A stretch of DNA of 44,023 nt from positions 1-44,023 of the forward strand of contig CABYVH010000005.1 in NCBI GenBank assembly GCA_902522365.1, written 5' to 3'. The notes beneath the pieces were generated by a model that worked only from the letters and a program-made list of their open reading frames with translations, was not told the origin of the DNA and made no database searches. A program made the position numbers and the translations under genes. Origin of the DNA: an uncultured Pelagibacteraceae bacterium. Lineage in GTDB: Bacteria > Pseudomonadota > Alphaproteobacteria > Pelagibacterales > Pelagibacteraceae. Position 1 is the first letter of the stretch; each line of letters begins with the position of its first letter. Positions 1 through 8,415 of this stretch are shown here, piece after piece.

Positions 1-399
1 TCAGGAATGGATGCAGGTAAAATTTATAATTCCTGGCCATTAATGGGCGACTCATTTTTTCCAAATGATAACAGTGTTATTAATTTATTTAAATTATCTG
101 CTTTTAGCGACCCCTCTTTGGTTCAATTTATACATAGAAAATTAGCTTATTTAATAGGATTATTTTATCTTTATTTATTATTTTATATTTACAGGAATAA
201 AAAAACTGATTTATATAAATCAGTTAACGTTTTAGGAATTTTTATAATTTTGCAGATTGTCTTAGGAATATTTACTTTATTATATGGTGCACAGATATTG
301 ATTGCATCTATGCACCAAATAAGTTCTATATTTTTAGTAGCTTCTTGTATCTATTTTTTATTTATAAATACAAGATCTAACTTACAGCTTTCAAGCTAG
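1..399 (+). CDS. ctaA: Heme A synthase (COX15/CtaA), C-terminal part; 5' end outside window
   Basis: Membrane enzyme that oxidises the C8 methyl of heme O to make heme A for aa3-type cytochrome oxidase. The frame is open from base 1 (the first visible codons read S-G-M-D-A-G), so the gene enters from the left and only its last 132 residues are seen. Recognisable family features are the DAGKIYNSWPLM stretch, the heme-ligand His in FIHRKLAYLIG, and a second His in ASMHQ inside the last membrane segments. About three transmembrane helices remain. The stop lies inside the 3' end of the convergent MetY-like gene, a 23-bp overlap. Family assignment is firm; the missing N-terminal half cannot be judged. 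Confidence 0.9.
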   Translation, partial: SGMDAGKIYNSWPLMGDSFFPNDNSVINLFKLSAFSDPSLVQFIHRKLAYLIGLFYLYLLFYIYRNKKTDLYKSVNVLGIFIILQIVLGIFTLLYGAQILIASMHQISSIFLVASCIYFLFINTRSNLQLSS

Positions 400-1702
400 G
401 TTTTCCAGAAGCTCCTAAAGCTTGATCTAGATCAGCTATAATATCGTCTGGATGTTCAATACCTATAGACAACCTTACATATCCAGGTGTTACACCTGCA
501 GCTAAAAGTTCCTCTTCAGTTAATTGGCTGTGAGTGGTAGTTGCAGGATGAATAGCTAAACTTCTGGCATCACCAATATTTGCAACATGGTAAAACATTT
601 TTAATGATTCTATAAATTTTTTACCTGCTTCAACACCACCTTTAACTTCGATACCTATAAGTGCTCCATTTCCACCCTTCATATATTTTTTGGATCTTTC
701 ACCAATTTCTCCTTTATGAAGAGTAGGGTAGATAACTCTCTCTACATTCTTATGTTTTTGTAAAAATGCAACAGCTTTCTCGGCATTAGAACAATGTTGT
801 TTCATTCTTAAGGGAACAGTTTCTAAACCTTGAATTATTCCCCATGCATTATCAGGTGCTAATGGTGCTCCTAGATCTCTTAATAGTACAACACGTGCTC
901 TTACTGCGTATGAAACATTTGCTCCTGTCAATTGTGGAACAACAACACCCCATTGCGCGCCACCATAACTAGCATCTGGCTCGTTAAATAAAGGCTGTCT
1001 TTTTGGATCCTTGGTCCAGTCAAAATTACCTCCATCAACAAGACATCCTCCTATTACCGTACCATGACCACCAATAAATTTAGTAAGTGAATGAACTACT
1101 ACAGCAGCTCCATGTTCTAAAGGCTTACAAATTACTGGTGCTGCAGTATTATCCATAATTAATGGAATACTGTACTTTCTGCCTATGTCAGATACCTCTT
1201 TAATTGGAAATACTCTTAAATATGGATTAGGCAAAGTTTCTGCATAAAAACATCTTGTTCTATCATCAATTAATTTTTCAAAATTACTTGGATCTGATGG
1301 ATCTGCATATCTACATTCAATACCTAATTTTTTAAGTGTGTGAGTGAATAGATTTACTGTTCCGCCATATAAATCAGTTGAACTAACAAAGTTATCTCCT
1401 GATTGACACACGTTCATTATAGCGAATGTTGATGCCGCTTGTCCTGAACCAACAGTTACAGCTGCAAGTCCACCCTCAAGCGCCGCAACTCTTTTTTCAA
1501 GTACGTCATTAGTTGGATTCATAATTCTTGTGTATATGTTTCCAAATTCTTTTAGTGCAAATAAATTTGCAGCATGATCTGTATCATTAAATTGATAAGA
1601 TGTTGTTCTATAGAGTGGTACTGCTACTGCTGTTGTAGCTGGATCACTTCTGTAATCTCCACCATGTAAAGCAATTGTTTCTGGATGTTTATTTTTACTC
1701 AT
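377..1702 (-). CDS. metY: O-acetylhomoserine sulfhydrylase-like PLP enzyme (MetY family)
   Basis: Cys/Met-metabolism PLP enzyme of 441 residues. Members replace the acetyl group of O-acetyl-L-homoserine with sulfide or methanethiol, giving homocysteine or methionine. The PLP lysine is K208 in HSLTKFIGGHG; YTRIMNPT (57-64) and the SGQAAS phosphate-loop region (86-91) are in place, and full length fits the family. The start is supported by a good Shine-Dalgarno (AAGGGG) about 8 bases upstream of the ATG. A 61-bp gap separates it from the hydrolase gene upstream, with which it is probably co-transcribed. Which thiol it uses is not visible; in a sulfate-non-reducing SAR11-like cell methanethiol is a reasonable inference. 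It could also act as a cystathionine-type lyase. Confidence 0.88.
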   Translation of the reverse strand: MSKNKHPETIALHGGDYRSDPATTAVAVPLYRTTSYQFNDTDHAANLFALKEFGNIYTRIMNPTNDVLEKRVAALEGGLAAVTVGSGQAASTFAIMNVCQSGDNFVSSTDLYGGTVNLFTHTLKKLGIECRYADPSDPSNFEKLIDDRTRCFYAETLPNPYLRVFPIKEVSDIGRKYSIPLIMDNTAAPVICKPLEHGAAVVVHSLTKFIGGHGTVIGGCLVDGGNFDWTKDPKRQPLFNEPDASYGGAQWGVVVPQLTGANVSYAVRARVVLLRDLGAPLAPDNAWGIIQGLETVPLRMKQHCSNAEKAVAFLQKHKNVERVIYPTLHKGEIGERSKKYMKGGNGALIGIEVKGGVEAGKKFIESLKMFYHVANIGDARSLAIHPATTTHSQLTEEELLAAGVTPGYVRLSIGIEHPDDIIADLDQALGASGKPSLKAVS

Positions 1703-1754
1703 ATTTCCCCTTCTGTTTAAAAGTGTATTAAACTAAAATGAAAAAACACAATCA

Positions 1755-1770
1755 AGCTTAAATTTAAGCT
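1755..1770 (-). terminator. Perfect 16-bp palindrome at the end of the hydrolase gene, possible weak terminator or processing hairpin
   Basis: The self-complementary 16-mer AGCTTAAATTTAAGCT contains the stop codon of the alpha/beta-hydrolase (minus strand) and is followed on that strand, after TTGATTGTG, by a run of six T. The stem is A+T-rich and therefore weak, so it may only attenuate transcription into the downstream MetY-like gene or mark an mRNA end. Confidence 0.35.
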
Positions 1771-2582
1771 GATAATGGGGGGTAATTTGTTGTTATAAAT
1801 TTTTTAAGTACAGTTAATACTCTATCTGCTTCTTCTAATAACATCATGTGACCACAGTTATAAATTATGTCAACTTGACTACCATCTATTAATGAGGCTA
1901 ATTTTTTCCCCTCTTTGACAGGGCACATTTTATCATCAGTTGCTAAAATTGATAGAGTAGGACATTTAATTTTTTTAGCTGCCTCAAATCCATTTTTGTA
2001 ATTATCACAAGCTCTAAAATCTACTCCTAATGTATTCTCTATTGTTCTAGATTTTGCAAGCATTGCTCCTGTGTTTATATGATAAAGACCAGGAACTGGA
2101 TGACCACCGAAGTGACCTGCTGGACCGTGCGCCCAATCCATCATTAAATCTACTGCTTTAGGATCATTTTTTTCAGCTAATGATAGTAACTCTGGGTTCA
2201 TTGGTATAGCGCCAGCTCCACCCATCAAACTCAAGGTTTTAATTTTATTAGGATATCTTGATGTACATTCTACTGTTACCAAGCATCCTTGTGAATGTCC
2301 TACCAAGGAAGCTTCTTTATGACCAACAGCATCAATTACATCACTTACCCAATCTGCCATTTCCTCAATTGATTTAAGACTTTTACCACTAGATAAGCCA
2401 TGACCGGGCAGATCAACCGCTAAAGAGTTATATCCATGAAAAGCAAAGTACCTTGTTTGAAGTACCCAGGTCATATGGGTTAAACCACTTCCATGAACAA
2501 ATATAATTAACGGTTTTTTTTTATCAAATGGTCTTCCACCGGTAGAGGCGAAAACCTCATGCCCGTTTACTTTGAATTTCAT
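1764..2582 (-). CDS. Alpha/beta-hydrolase between two MetY-like genes
   Basis: 272-residue alpha/beta-hydrolase-fold protein with a complete catalytic set: oxyanion-hole motif VHGSG (29-33), nucleophile S97 in GHSQG, acid D216 or D217, and H245 in NCGHMML. It has no signal peptide, so it should act in the cytoplasm. The start codon overlaps the stop of the upstream MetY-like gene by 4 bp, indicating translational coupling. It is too short and lacks the extra lid expected of homoserine O-acetyltransferase MetX (about 370 residues), so I do not call it metX. Its substrate is unknown. Position between two O-acetylhomoserine enzymes suggests an ester or thioester in sulfur metabolism, which is inference only. 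Confidence 0.85.
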   Translation of the reverse strand: MKFKVNGHEVFASTGGRPFDKKKPLIIFVHGSGLTHMTWVLQTRYFAFHGYNSLAVDLPGHGLSSGKSLKSIEEMADWVSDVIDAVGHKEASLVGHSQGCLVTVECTSRYPNKIKTLSLMGGAGAIPMNPELLSLAEKNDPKAVDLMMDWAHGPAGHFGGHPVPGLYHINTGAMLAKSRTIENTLGVDFRACDNYKNGFEAAKKIKCPTLSILATDDKMCPVKEGKKLASLIDGSQVDIIYNCGHMMLLEEADRVLTVLKKFITTNYPPLSA

Positions 2583-3910
2583 TGATTTGAAACAAGCCTT
2601 GGTTTTCTAGCTGCTCTAAAACCAATCTCGAAATCGTTTTTTATATCATCAATGTCTTCTATACCTACTGATAATCTAATCATGTCGTGGGACAAACCAG
2701 CAAACTTCAAAGTTGCCTCATCCATTTGTGAATGTGTTCCAGATGCAGGATGGATAACTAAAGTCCTTGTATCCCCTACATTTGCCAAATGTGATGCTAA
2801 TTTTACGTTATTAATAAATGCAACACCAGCATCTTTTCCACCTTTAATACCAAATGCAATCATAGAACCTTTACCATTTGGAAGTAACTTATTGGCAAGC
2901 TCTGCATCTGGATGATTAGGTGCACTTGGATGTGATACCCAGGCAACACTTTCATGGTTTGATAAATATTTAACCATTTCTTCTGCATTTGAACAATGTT
3001 TTTTCATTCTTACTGACAAAGTTTCTATGCCTTGTAAAACATTCCATGCATTTTGAGGACTTAAACAAGGACCAAAATCTCTCATACCTTCAGCTCTAGC
3101 TTTCATTGTAAAAGCAGTTGGGCCAAATTCCTCTGCAAAAGATAATCCATGATATCCCTCATAAGGTTTTGTCATTGTTGGAAATTTATCATTTTGCATC
3201 CAATCAAATTTTCCACCTTCAACTAATATTCCTGCCATAGAAGATCCATGACCTGCCATCCATTTTGTTAGTGAATGAATTACTATATCAGCGCCATGCT
3301 CAAATGGTTTACATAAATAAGGAGTTTGATAAGTAGCATCAACCATCAATGGAATTCCAGCATCATGAGCGATTTTTGCAATTTCAGGCATATTCATTAT
3401 TTCATTACCTGGATTTCCTACAAGCTCTCCAAAAATACCTTTTGTATTCTTTTGAATTGCTTTTTTAAATCCTTCAGTATCTCTCGGTTTAACAAATGTA
3501 CATTTAATTCCAAATTTAGGTAAGGTTAATCTAAATAGGTTTACAGTGCCTCCATATAGTTGAGATGAAACAACTAAATGGTCACCTGCTTCACATAATG
3601 TCATTACTGTCAAAAAAATTGCACTCATTCCTGAAGATGTAGCTAATGCTGCCGTACCACCTTCAAGTGAAGCAACTCTCTCCTCTAATACACCAACGGT
3701 CGGGTTTGAAATTCTACTATAAATATGTCCACCTCTTTCTAAATTAAAAAGAGCAGCTGCATGATCGACATCATCAAAAAGGTATGATGTGGTTTGATAA
3801 ATTGGCACTTGTCTTGAACCAGCATTTTTGTGTGGTTGATATCCAGCATGTAAACTTAGGGTATCAAATTTATACGTATTTGGTTTTAATTCTTTTTTTT
3901 TATCACTCAT
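2579..3910 (-). CDS. Second O-acetylhomoserine sulfhydrylase-like PLP enzyme (MetY family)
   Basis: 443-residue paralogue of the MetY-like protein at the other end of this operon. PLP lysine is K216 in HSLTKWMAGHG; YSRISNPT (64-71) and the SSGMSA loop (92-97) are conserved. It is the first gene of the operon, read from an intergenic region with a candidate SAM-binding pseudoknot, and has a strong ribosome site (AAGGAG, 6 bases before ATG). The two paralogues differ around the substrate pocket (GELVGNPGNE here against AETLPNPYLR in the other), so different thiols or acyl-homoserine substrates are possible. The family is certain, the exact reaction is not. Confidence 0.88.
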   Translation of the reverse strand: MSDKKKELKPNTYKFDTLSLHAGYQPHKNAGSRQVPIYQTTSYLFDDVDHAAALFNLERGGHIYSRISNPTVGVLEERVASLEGGTAALATSSGMSAIFLTVMTLCEAGDHLVVSSQLYGGTVNLFRLTLPKFGIKCTFVKPRDTEGFKKAIQKNTKGIFGELVGNPGNEIMNMPEIAKIAHDAGIPLMVDATYQTPYLCKPFEHGADIVIHSLTKWMAGHGSSMAGILVEGGKFDWMQNDKFPTMTKPYEGYHGLSFAEEFGPTAFTMKARAEGMRDFGPCLSPQNAWNVLQGIETLSVRMKKHCSNAEEMVKYLSNHESVAWVSHPSAPNHPDAELANKLLPNGKGSMIAFGIKGGKDAGVAFINNVKLASHLANVGDTRTLVIHPASGTHSQMDEATLKFAGLSHDMIRLSVGIEDIDDIKNDFEIGFRAARKPRLVSNQ

Positions 3911-3924
3911 TAGGCTCCTTTAAT

Positions 3925-4000
3925 TTATAATTTTGTGAGTTCGTTTTTATCACGTTATTATTACTAATAAATGGTCATAATTCAATCAACCATTCAGTCC
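3925..4000 (-). promoter_or_regulatory. Candidate SAM-II/SAM-V-type riboswitch in the metY leader
   Basis: On the minus-strand leader, ATGGT (3993-3989) can pair with ACCAT (3975-3971), extendable to 6-7 pairs with the flanking bases. The loop begins TGATT, as the loop after helix P1 does in SAM-II aptamers. The loop segment ATTAT can pair with ATAAT further downstream, giving an H-type pseudoknot. The following CGTGATAAA resembles the SAM-II core strand. The ribosome site AAGGAG sits about 10 bases beyond the aptamer, suiting translational control. SAM-V riboswitches are known upstream of metY-type genes in SAR11. I compared by memory of the consensus, so the exact class is uncertain. Confidence 0.5.
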
Positions 4001-4017
4001 AACCAAAATATAATAAT

Positions 4018-4046
4018 TTGACAATATAAGTAATTATAAGTATTAA
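4018..4046 (+). promoter_or_regulatory. Sigma-70-type promoter for rplM-rpsI
   Basis: A perfect -35 TTGACA (4018-4023) is followed after exactly 17 bases by TATTAA(T) at 4041. The predicted transcription start is about 4052-4054, only 3-5 bases before the rplM ATG at 4057, so the mRNA would be leaderless or nearly so. No Shine-Dalgarno is seen in front of this ATG, which agrees. Confidence 0.6.
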
Positions 4047-4056
4047 TCCCGCATTC

Positions 4057-4515
4057 ATGACAAAGTTTGTTAAAAAAGATGAGATAAACAGCGAGTGGTT
4101 TGAAATCGATGCCACAGGTGCCGTTGTAGGCAGACTAGCAACAGTTGTATCAAAAATTATAAGAGGAAAGAACAAAACAACATATACCCCTCACATGGAC
4201 CATGGAGATTTTGTTGTAATCAAAAATGTAGACCAAATTAAATTTACGGGAAATAAATTTCAAAATAAAAAATATTACAGACACACTGGATACCCTGGTG
4301 GTATTAAAGAAATAACACCTGAAAAATTGAGTGAAAAAAAACCCGGTGAGGTATTAAAGTTAGCTGTTAAAAGAATGTTACCTTCAGGTGCTCTTGGGAA
4401 AAAACAATTAACTAAACTAAAGATTTATTCAGGAGAAGAACACCCTCACACTGCTCAAAATCCAAAAATAATTGAAATCGGTAAACTTAATCATAAAAAT
4501 ATTGTAAGAAATTAA
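4057..4515 (+). CDS. rplM: 50S ribosomal protein L13
   Basis: 152-residue large-subunit protein that binds early in 50S assembly. Family features are the VVGRLA motif near residues 24-29, the NKTTYTPHMDHGDFVV block, HTGYPGGIKE (76-85) and the C-terminal HPHTAQNP region. Length and start match alphaproteobacterial L13 proteins. It is followed after one base by rpsI, the usual L13-S9 pair. The upstream region is shared with the divergent metY operon. Confidence 0.97.
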   Translation: MTKFVKKDEINSEWFEIDATGAVVGRLATVVSKIIRGKNKTTYTPHMDHGDFVVIKNVDQIKFTGNKFQNKKYYRHTGYPGGIKEITPEKLSEKKPGEVLKLAVKRMLPSGALGKKQLTKLKIYSGEEHPHTAQNPKIIEIGKLNHKNIVRN

Positions 4516-4516
4516 T

Positions 4517-4948
4517 ATGGAAACTGCCCAAACATCTTCACCAAAAATAAAGTTAGATTTTAAAGATAGCAAATACGCAACTGGAAGAAGAAAAAAATCT
4601 GTTGCAAAAGTTTGGTTAAAAAAAGGATCCGGGAAATTTTATGTTAATGGAAAATCATTAAATGACTATTTTCCAAGAGCCAATCATGTAATGCAAATTT
4701 TAAGACCTTTTGAAATTATCAACCAACCAACTGATTATGATGTTAGATCAAAAGTTGTAGGTGGTGGACAAACAGGTCAAGCTGGTGCTTTAGTACATGG
4801 TATTTCAAGAGCTTTACTAAAATTTGATGAAACTTTAAAATCAACCTTACGTAAAGAAAAACTTACGACAAGAGATTCAAGATCTGTAGAGAGAAAAAAA
4901 CCTGGTAGAGCAAAAGCTAGAAAAAGCTACCAGTTTTCTAAAAGATAA
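4517..4948 (+). CDS. rpsI: 30S ribosomal protein S9
   Basis: 143-residue small-subunit protein whose C-terminal tail reaches the P-site tRNA. The YATGRRKKSVAKVWL segment, the GGGQTGQAGA block and the terminal ...KSYQFSKR tail, ending in the family's Lys-Arg, are all present. The start ATG follows the rplM stop by one base, so translation is probably coupled. A short N-terminal extension (METAQTSSPKIKLDF) precedes the conserved core, as in some alphaproteobacteria. Confidence 0.97.
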   Translation: METAQTSSPKIKLDFKDSKYATGRRKKSVAKVWLKKGSGKFYVNGKSLNDYFPRANHVMQILRPFEIINQPTDYDVRSKVVGGGQTGQAGALVHGISRALLKFDETLKSTLRKEKLTTRDSRSVERKKPGRAKARKSYQFSKR

Positions 4949-4981
4949 TTTCTTTTTAAATTTCAACTGTTATATTAAATT

Positions 4982-6007
4982 ATGGGTAAGAAAAATGTTC
5001 TTATATGTGGTGCTACTGGATATATAGGATTACAATTAACTAAACTTCTATGTACACATAAAAAAGTAAATATTAAATATTTATGTGGAAGTACTTCTGT
5101 CGGAAAAAAAATAGATTCCTTTGAACAAGAATTAAAAAAATATAAATTACCAAAAATTTCAAAATTTAAAAAAGAATATTTATCAGATGTGGATATAATA
5201 TTTACAGCATTGCCAAATGGTGAAGCACAATCTATTTCAAAATTTTTAAATAAAAATAACTTACTAATAGATCTAGCAGCTGATTTTAGACTCAATAATA
5301 AAAAAGATTATGAAAAATGGTATAAAATTAAACACAAAGCATTAAATCAAATCAAAAAAAGTATCTATTCTATACCTGAAATTAGTGGTCAATTAATTAA
5401 AAGATTCTCAATAGTATCTTGTCCTGGATGCTATCCTACATCTCTATTAATTCCATTAATCCCATTAATAAAAAAAAACTTGATTAATAATCAAACAATT
5501 ATTATTGACTCGAAATCTGGTTATTCAGGAGCAGGTAGAGGAGTACATAAAAAATATAAAGATAAAAATTTATATGAATCTTTGAGTGCTTATGGATTAG
5601 CAAATCATAGACATAATTCTGAAATTCAACAAGAGCTTGATCTTAAAACTGGCAAAAAAAATAAATTTCATTTTACACCTCATCTTACACCGATGTTTAG
5701 AGGAATTTTAAGCACTATTTATGTTGATTTAAAAAAGGGCATTAACATAAACAAAATAATTAATGTTCTAAATGTCCAATATAAGAATCATAAATTTATA
5801 AAAATTTGTAAAATAAATTCTTTCTTAAGTACTAATGATGTTATCAACACTAATAATTGCTTTATTTCTGTATGTAAAAGCAAATATAAAGATAAAATAA
5901 TAATATTGTCTGCAATTGATAATTTGATTAAAGGTGGTGGAGGTCAAGCTGTACAAAATATGAATAATTATTATGGCTTTAATCAGAGCGAAGGTCTAAA
6001 TGTTTAA
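4982..6007 (+). CDS. argC: N-acetyl-gamma-glutamyl-phosphate reductase
   Basis: Third step of arginine synthesis: NADPH-dependent reduction of N-acetylglutamyl-5-phosphate to the semialdehyde. The 341-residue protein has the Rossmann motif GATGYIG (10-16), catalytic C150 in CPGCYPTS, the SGYSGAGRG loop and the C-terminal DNLIKGGGGQAVQNMN, all diagnostic. It lies 33 bp after rpsI, and its end overlaps the next small lipoprotein gene by 8 bp, so it begins or continues a plus-strand unit running to hom. The sequence just before the ATG carries TATATT (4971-4976), a possible -10 that would give a very short leader. Confidence 0.95.
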   Translation: MGKKNVLICGATGYIGLQLTKLLCTHKKVNIKYLCGSTSVGKKIDSFEQELKKYKLPKISKFKKEYLSDVDIIFTALPNGEAQSISKFLNKNNLLIDLAADFRLNNKKDYEKWYKIKHKALNQIKKSIYSIPEISGQLIKRFSIVSCPGCYPTSLLIPLIPLIKKNLINNQTIIIDSKSGYSGAGRGVHKKYKDKNLYESLSAYGLANHRHNSEIQQELDLKTGKKNKFHFTPHLTPMFRGILSTIYVDLKKGININKIINVLNVQYKNHKFIKICKINSFLSTNDVINTNNCFISVCKSKYKDKIIILSAIDNLIKGGGGQAVQNMNNYYGFNQSEGLNV

Positions 6008-6206
6008 ATATATCTTTATAATTTTATTAATATTTTCATTATCACATTGTTCACTAAATCATCCTGTTTCTATGTGGAATATTGAGAAAGACAGTACTGA
6101 CAAAGATATTTCGAAATTAAACTTTGAAAATGAAACATCTTTTGAAGAATTTAAAAAAAATGTTATTAAATATGGTAAGATCAGCGATTTTCCTAAATTA
6201 GATTAA
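6000..6206 (+). CDS. Small putative lipoprotein
   Basis: 68 residues. An N-terminal hydrophobic helix (about residues 4-15) ends in the lipobox-like LSHC, so Cys18 would be the lipidated residue after signal peptidase II. The remaining 50 residues are charged and hydrophilic with no known domain. The start overlaps argC by 8 bp and hom begins 4 bp after its stop, so it is embedded in an amino-acid operon. I do not recognise the family and assign no function. A short real gene is favoured by the lipoprotein signal and tight packing. Confidence 0.7.
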   Translation: MFKYIFIILLIFSLSHCSLNHPVSMWNIEKDSTDKDISKLNFENETSFEEFKKNVIKYGKISDFPKLD

Positions 6207-6210
6207 TTTA

Positions 6211-7500
6211 ATGAATAAAAATATAAATATTGCTGTTATTGGACTTGGTCAAATTGGATCTTATGTTTTAAATGAGTTAAATACAAAAAAGAAAGATATT
6301 GAAACTAAAACTGGAAAGAGAATTAAGGTTATAGCTATATCGGCTAAAAATAAAAATAAGAAAAGAAAATTTAAAATTAATAAGAAAATTTTTTATTCAA
6401 ATCCTCTAGATATTTTGAAGATTAAAAACTTAGATATAATAATCGAAGCTATAGGTTTATCAGATGGTATATCAAAAAAAATTATTGAGACAGCTCTTAA
6501 AAATAAAATTCATGTTATAACTCCAAATAAAGCATTAATTTCAAAACATGGTGATAAACTGGGAGAATTAGCTGAAAAAAATAAAGTTAATTTAGAATTT
6601 GAGGCATCTGTTGCAGGTGGTATTCCTATTGTAAGAACAATCAAGGAAGGTTTAGCTACAAATAAAATCACAAAAGTTTATGGCATACTTAACGGTACTT
6701 GTAACTACATCATGTCAGAAATGGAGAGAACTAAAGATAGTTTCAAAAATGTTCTGAAGATGGCACAGAAACTTGGTTATGCTGAACCTGGAAATCCAAA
6801 ATTAGATCTTAACGGTTACGATGCGTTAGCTAAAATAAAAATTTTGACATCATTAGCTTTCAATAAGAAAATTTCAAAATCTGAATGTTTAATGGAAGGT
6901 ATAGAAAACATAGATTATTCAGATATTAAAATTGCTGATCAGTTAGATTTTAGAATAAAATTATTAGGTATAACTGAGGTTATAAATAATAGTATTTTTG
7001 AAAGAGTTCATCCATGTTTAGTTAAAAAAGATTCTTATATAGGAAATGTAGATGGTGTAATGAATGCTGTTATATTAAATGGTTCACCTATTGGAGAATC
7101 TGTATTGCAAGGGGAAGGGGCTGGTCCAGGACCAACGTCCTCTGCTTTGATGTCTGATTTATTATCTATATTGAGAGGAAATATAAAATATCCTTTTGGT
7201 ATATCTAAAAATAAAAGATTAAAACCTATAATATTTAATAAAGACCAATCATCAAATTCTCTATATTTAAGATTAGAAGTTAAAGATAAACCAGGCGTTT
7301 TATCTTCTATAACAAAGATTCTGGCGAAGTATAAAATTTCTATTCAAAGACTAATACAAATACCTGATCATAAAAGTAAGACAGCCTCGATTGTTCTCAT
7401 CACTCATAATGCAAATGAATTAAACGCTCAAAGATGTATTAAATCATTTAAATCAAATAAAAATATTATTAAAAATCCTGTTCTTATTCGATTATTTTAA
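6211..7500 (+). CDS. hom: Homoserine dehydrogenase
   Basis: NAD(P)H-dependent reduction of aspartate semialdehyde to homoserine, the branch point to threonine and methionine. 429 residues: N-terminal nucleotide-binding domain with VIGLGQIGSYV, the catalytic dimerisation domain including NGTCNYIMSEM and GYAEPGNPKLDLNGYDA, and a C-terminal ACT domain (about 345-415, starting LYLRLEVKDKPGVLSSI) expected to bind a feedback amino acid, normally threonine. Its product, once acetylated, is the substrate of the MetY-like enzymes about 3 kb away. The next gene starts on the last base of its stop codon. Confidence 0.95.
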   Translation: MNKNINIAVIGLGQIGSYVLNELNTKKKDIETKTGKRIKVIAISAKNKNKKRKFKINKKIFYSNPLDILKIKNLDIIIEAIGLSDGISKKIIETALKNKIHVITPNKALISKHGDKLGELAEKNKVNLEFEASVAGGIPIVRTIKEGLATNKITKVYGILNGTCNYIMSEMERTKDSFKNVLKMAQKLGYAEPGNPKLDLNGYDALAKIKILTSLAFNKKISKSECLMEGIENIDYSDIKIADQLDFRIKLLGITEVINNSIFERVHPCLVKKDSYIGNVDGVMNAVILNGSPIGESVLQGEGAGPGPTSSALMSDLLSILRGNIKYPFGISKNKRLKPIIFNKDQSSNSLYLRLEVKDKPGVLSSITKILAKYKISIQRLIQIPDHKSKTASIVLITHNANELNAQRCIKSFKSNKNIIKNPVLIRLF

Positions 7501-8399
7501 TGGAACTTTATATAAAATTATTTGAAGTTCTTTTTCCAGTTTTTTTTATAGTTGGTATTGGATATTTTTTAGGTAAAAAAAATCCAAATTTCGATACATC
7601 ATTTATAACCACTTATTCTGCCAATTTTGGAACACCATCTATAGTAATATTCTCTATATCTGCAAGTGGTGTAACTTTTGCAATGTTTTCTGAGTATTTT
7701 ATATATGCAGTAATCCTATTATCCTCCTTTTTAATAGTTGGTCTGATTTTTTTAATTTTAATGAAAAAAGATTATTTAAGAGAATTACCAACATTTTTTT
7801 TACCAAATACAGGCAACATGGGCATTCCAATATGTTTGTTTGCATATGGTAAATTGGGCATGGGTATTGCGGCAGCTATATCTTCTTTGGTAGTACTTCT
7901 TCATTTTACACTTAATATTTTCTTAGCTAAACGCGAGTTCGACTTAAAAGTAATAATTAAAAGTCCATCATTTTATGCAATAATTGTAACGATTATTTTT
8001 CTTTATTACGAAATACCTTTGCCAACTTTTGTTTTAAATACTGTCATGCTCCTAGCTTATGGAATGATTGTAATGATTTTAATGTCTTTAGGTGTTTCAT
8101 TGACACAAATGAGAGTTTTTTCTTTTAAGGATGCTTTGATCACATCTACTGGAAGAGTAATTATAGGACCATTAATTGGATTTGCCCTGATCTCTTTTTT
8201 TAATCTATCTGGGTTTGCTGCTGGTGTTCTTTTAATTCAGTCATCTATGCCAAGTGCAATACTTTGTTATCTTGTTGCTTCAATGTATTCGCCTAAGGAA
8301 ATTGTTGATAACATATCTAGCACAATAGTTGTTTCAACTTTAATGTCTCTTATAACTGTACCTTTAACAGTATTCTTTGCTTTAAAATACTTTAATTAA
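7500..8399 (+). CDS. AEC-family transporter (auxin efflux carrier / malonate-type permease)
   Basis: 299-residue inner-membrane protein with about ten predicted transmembrane helices. It shows family signatures in the N-terminal half (VGIGYFLGKK, PNTGNMGIPICLFAYG) and the C-terminal half (LLIQSSMPSAILCYLVASMY). The AEC family exports or exchanges small organic acids or amino acids; the substrate here cannot be read. The start ATG shares one base with the hom stop, so translational coupling is likely. Coupling to hom is compatible with an amino-acid or keto-acid substrate, but that is a guess. Confidence 0.88.
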   Translation: MELYIKLFEVLFPVFFIVGIGYFLGKKNPNFDTSFITTYSANFGTPSIVIFSISASGVTFAMFSEYFIYAVILLSSFLIVGLIFLILMKKDYLRELPTFFLPNTGNMGIPICLFAYGKLGMGIAAAISSLVVLLHFTLNIFLAKREFDLKVIIKSPSFYAIIVTIIFLYYEIPLPTFVLNTVMLLAYGMIVMILMSLGVSLTQMRVFSFKDALITSTGRVIIGPLIGFALISFFNLSGFAAGVLLIQSSMPSAILCYLVASMYSPKEIVDNISSTIVVSTLMSLITVPLTVFFALKYFN

Positions 8400-8415
8400 G
8401 AGATAAGATTTTCAT

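Noticed and set aside
3975..4175. Minus-strand frame over the rplM start
   Set aside because: Antisense to L13 and through the promoter and riboswitch region; no conservation pattern.
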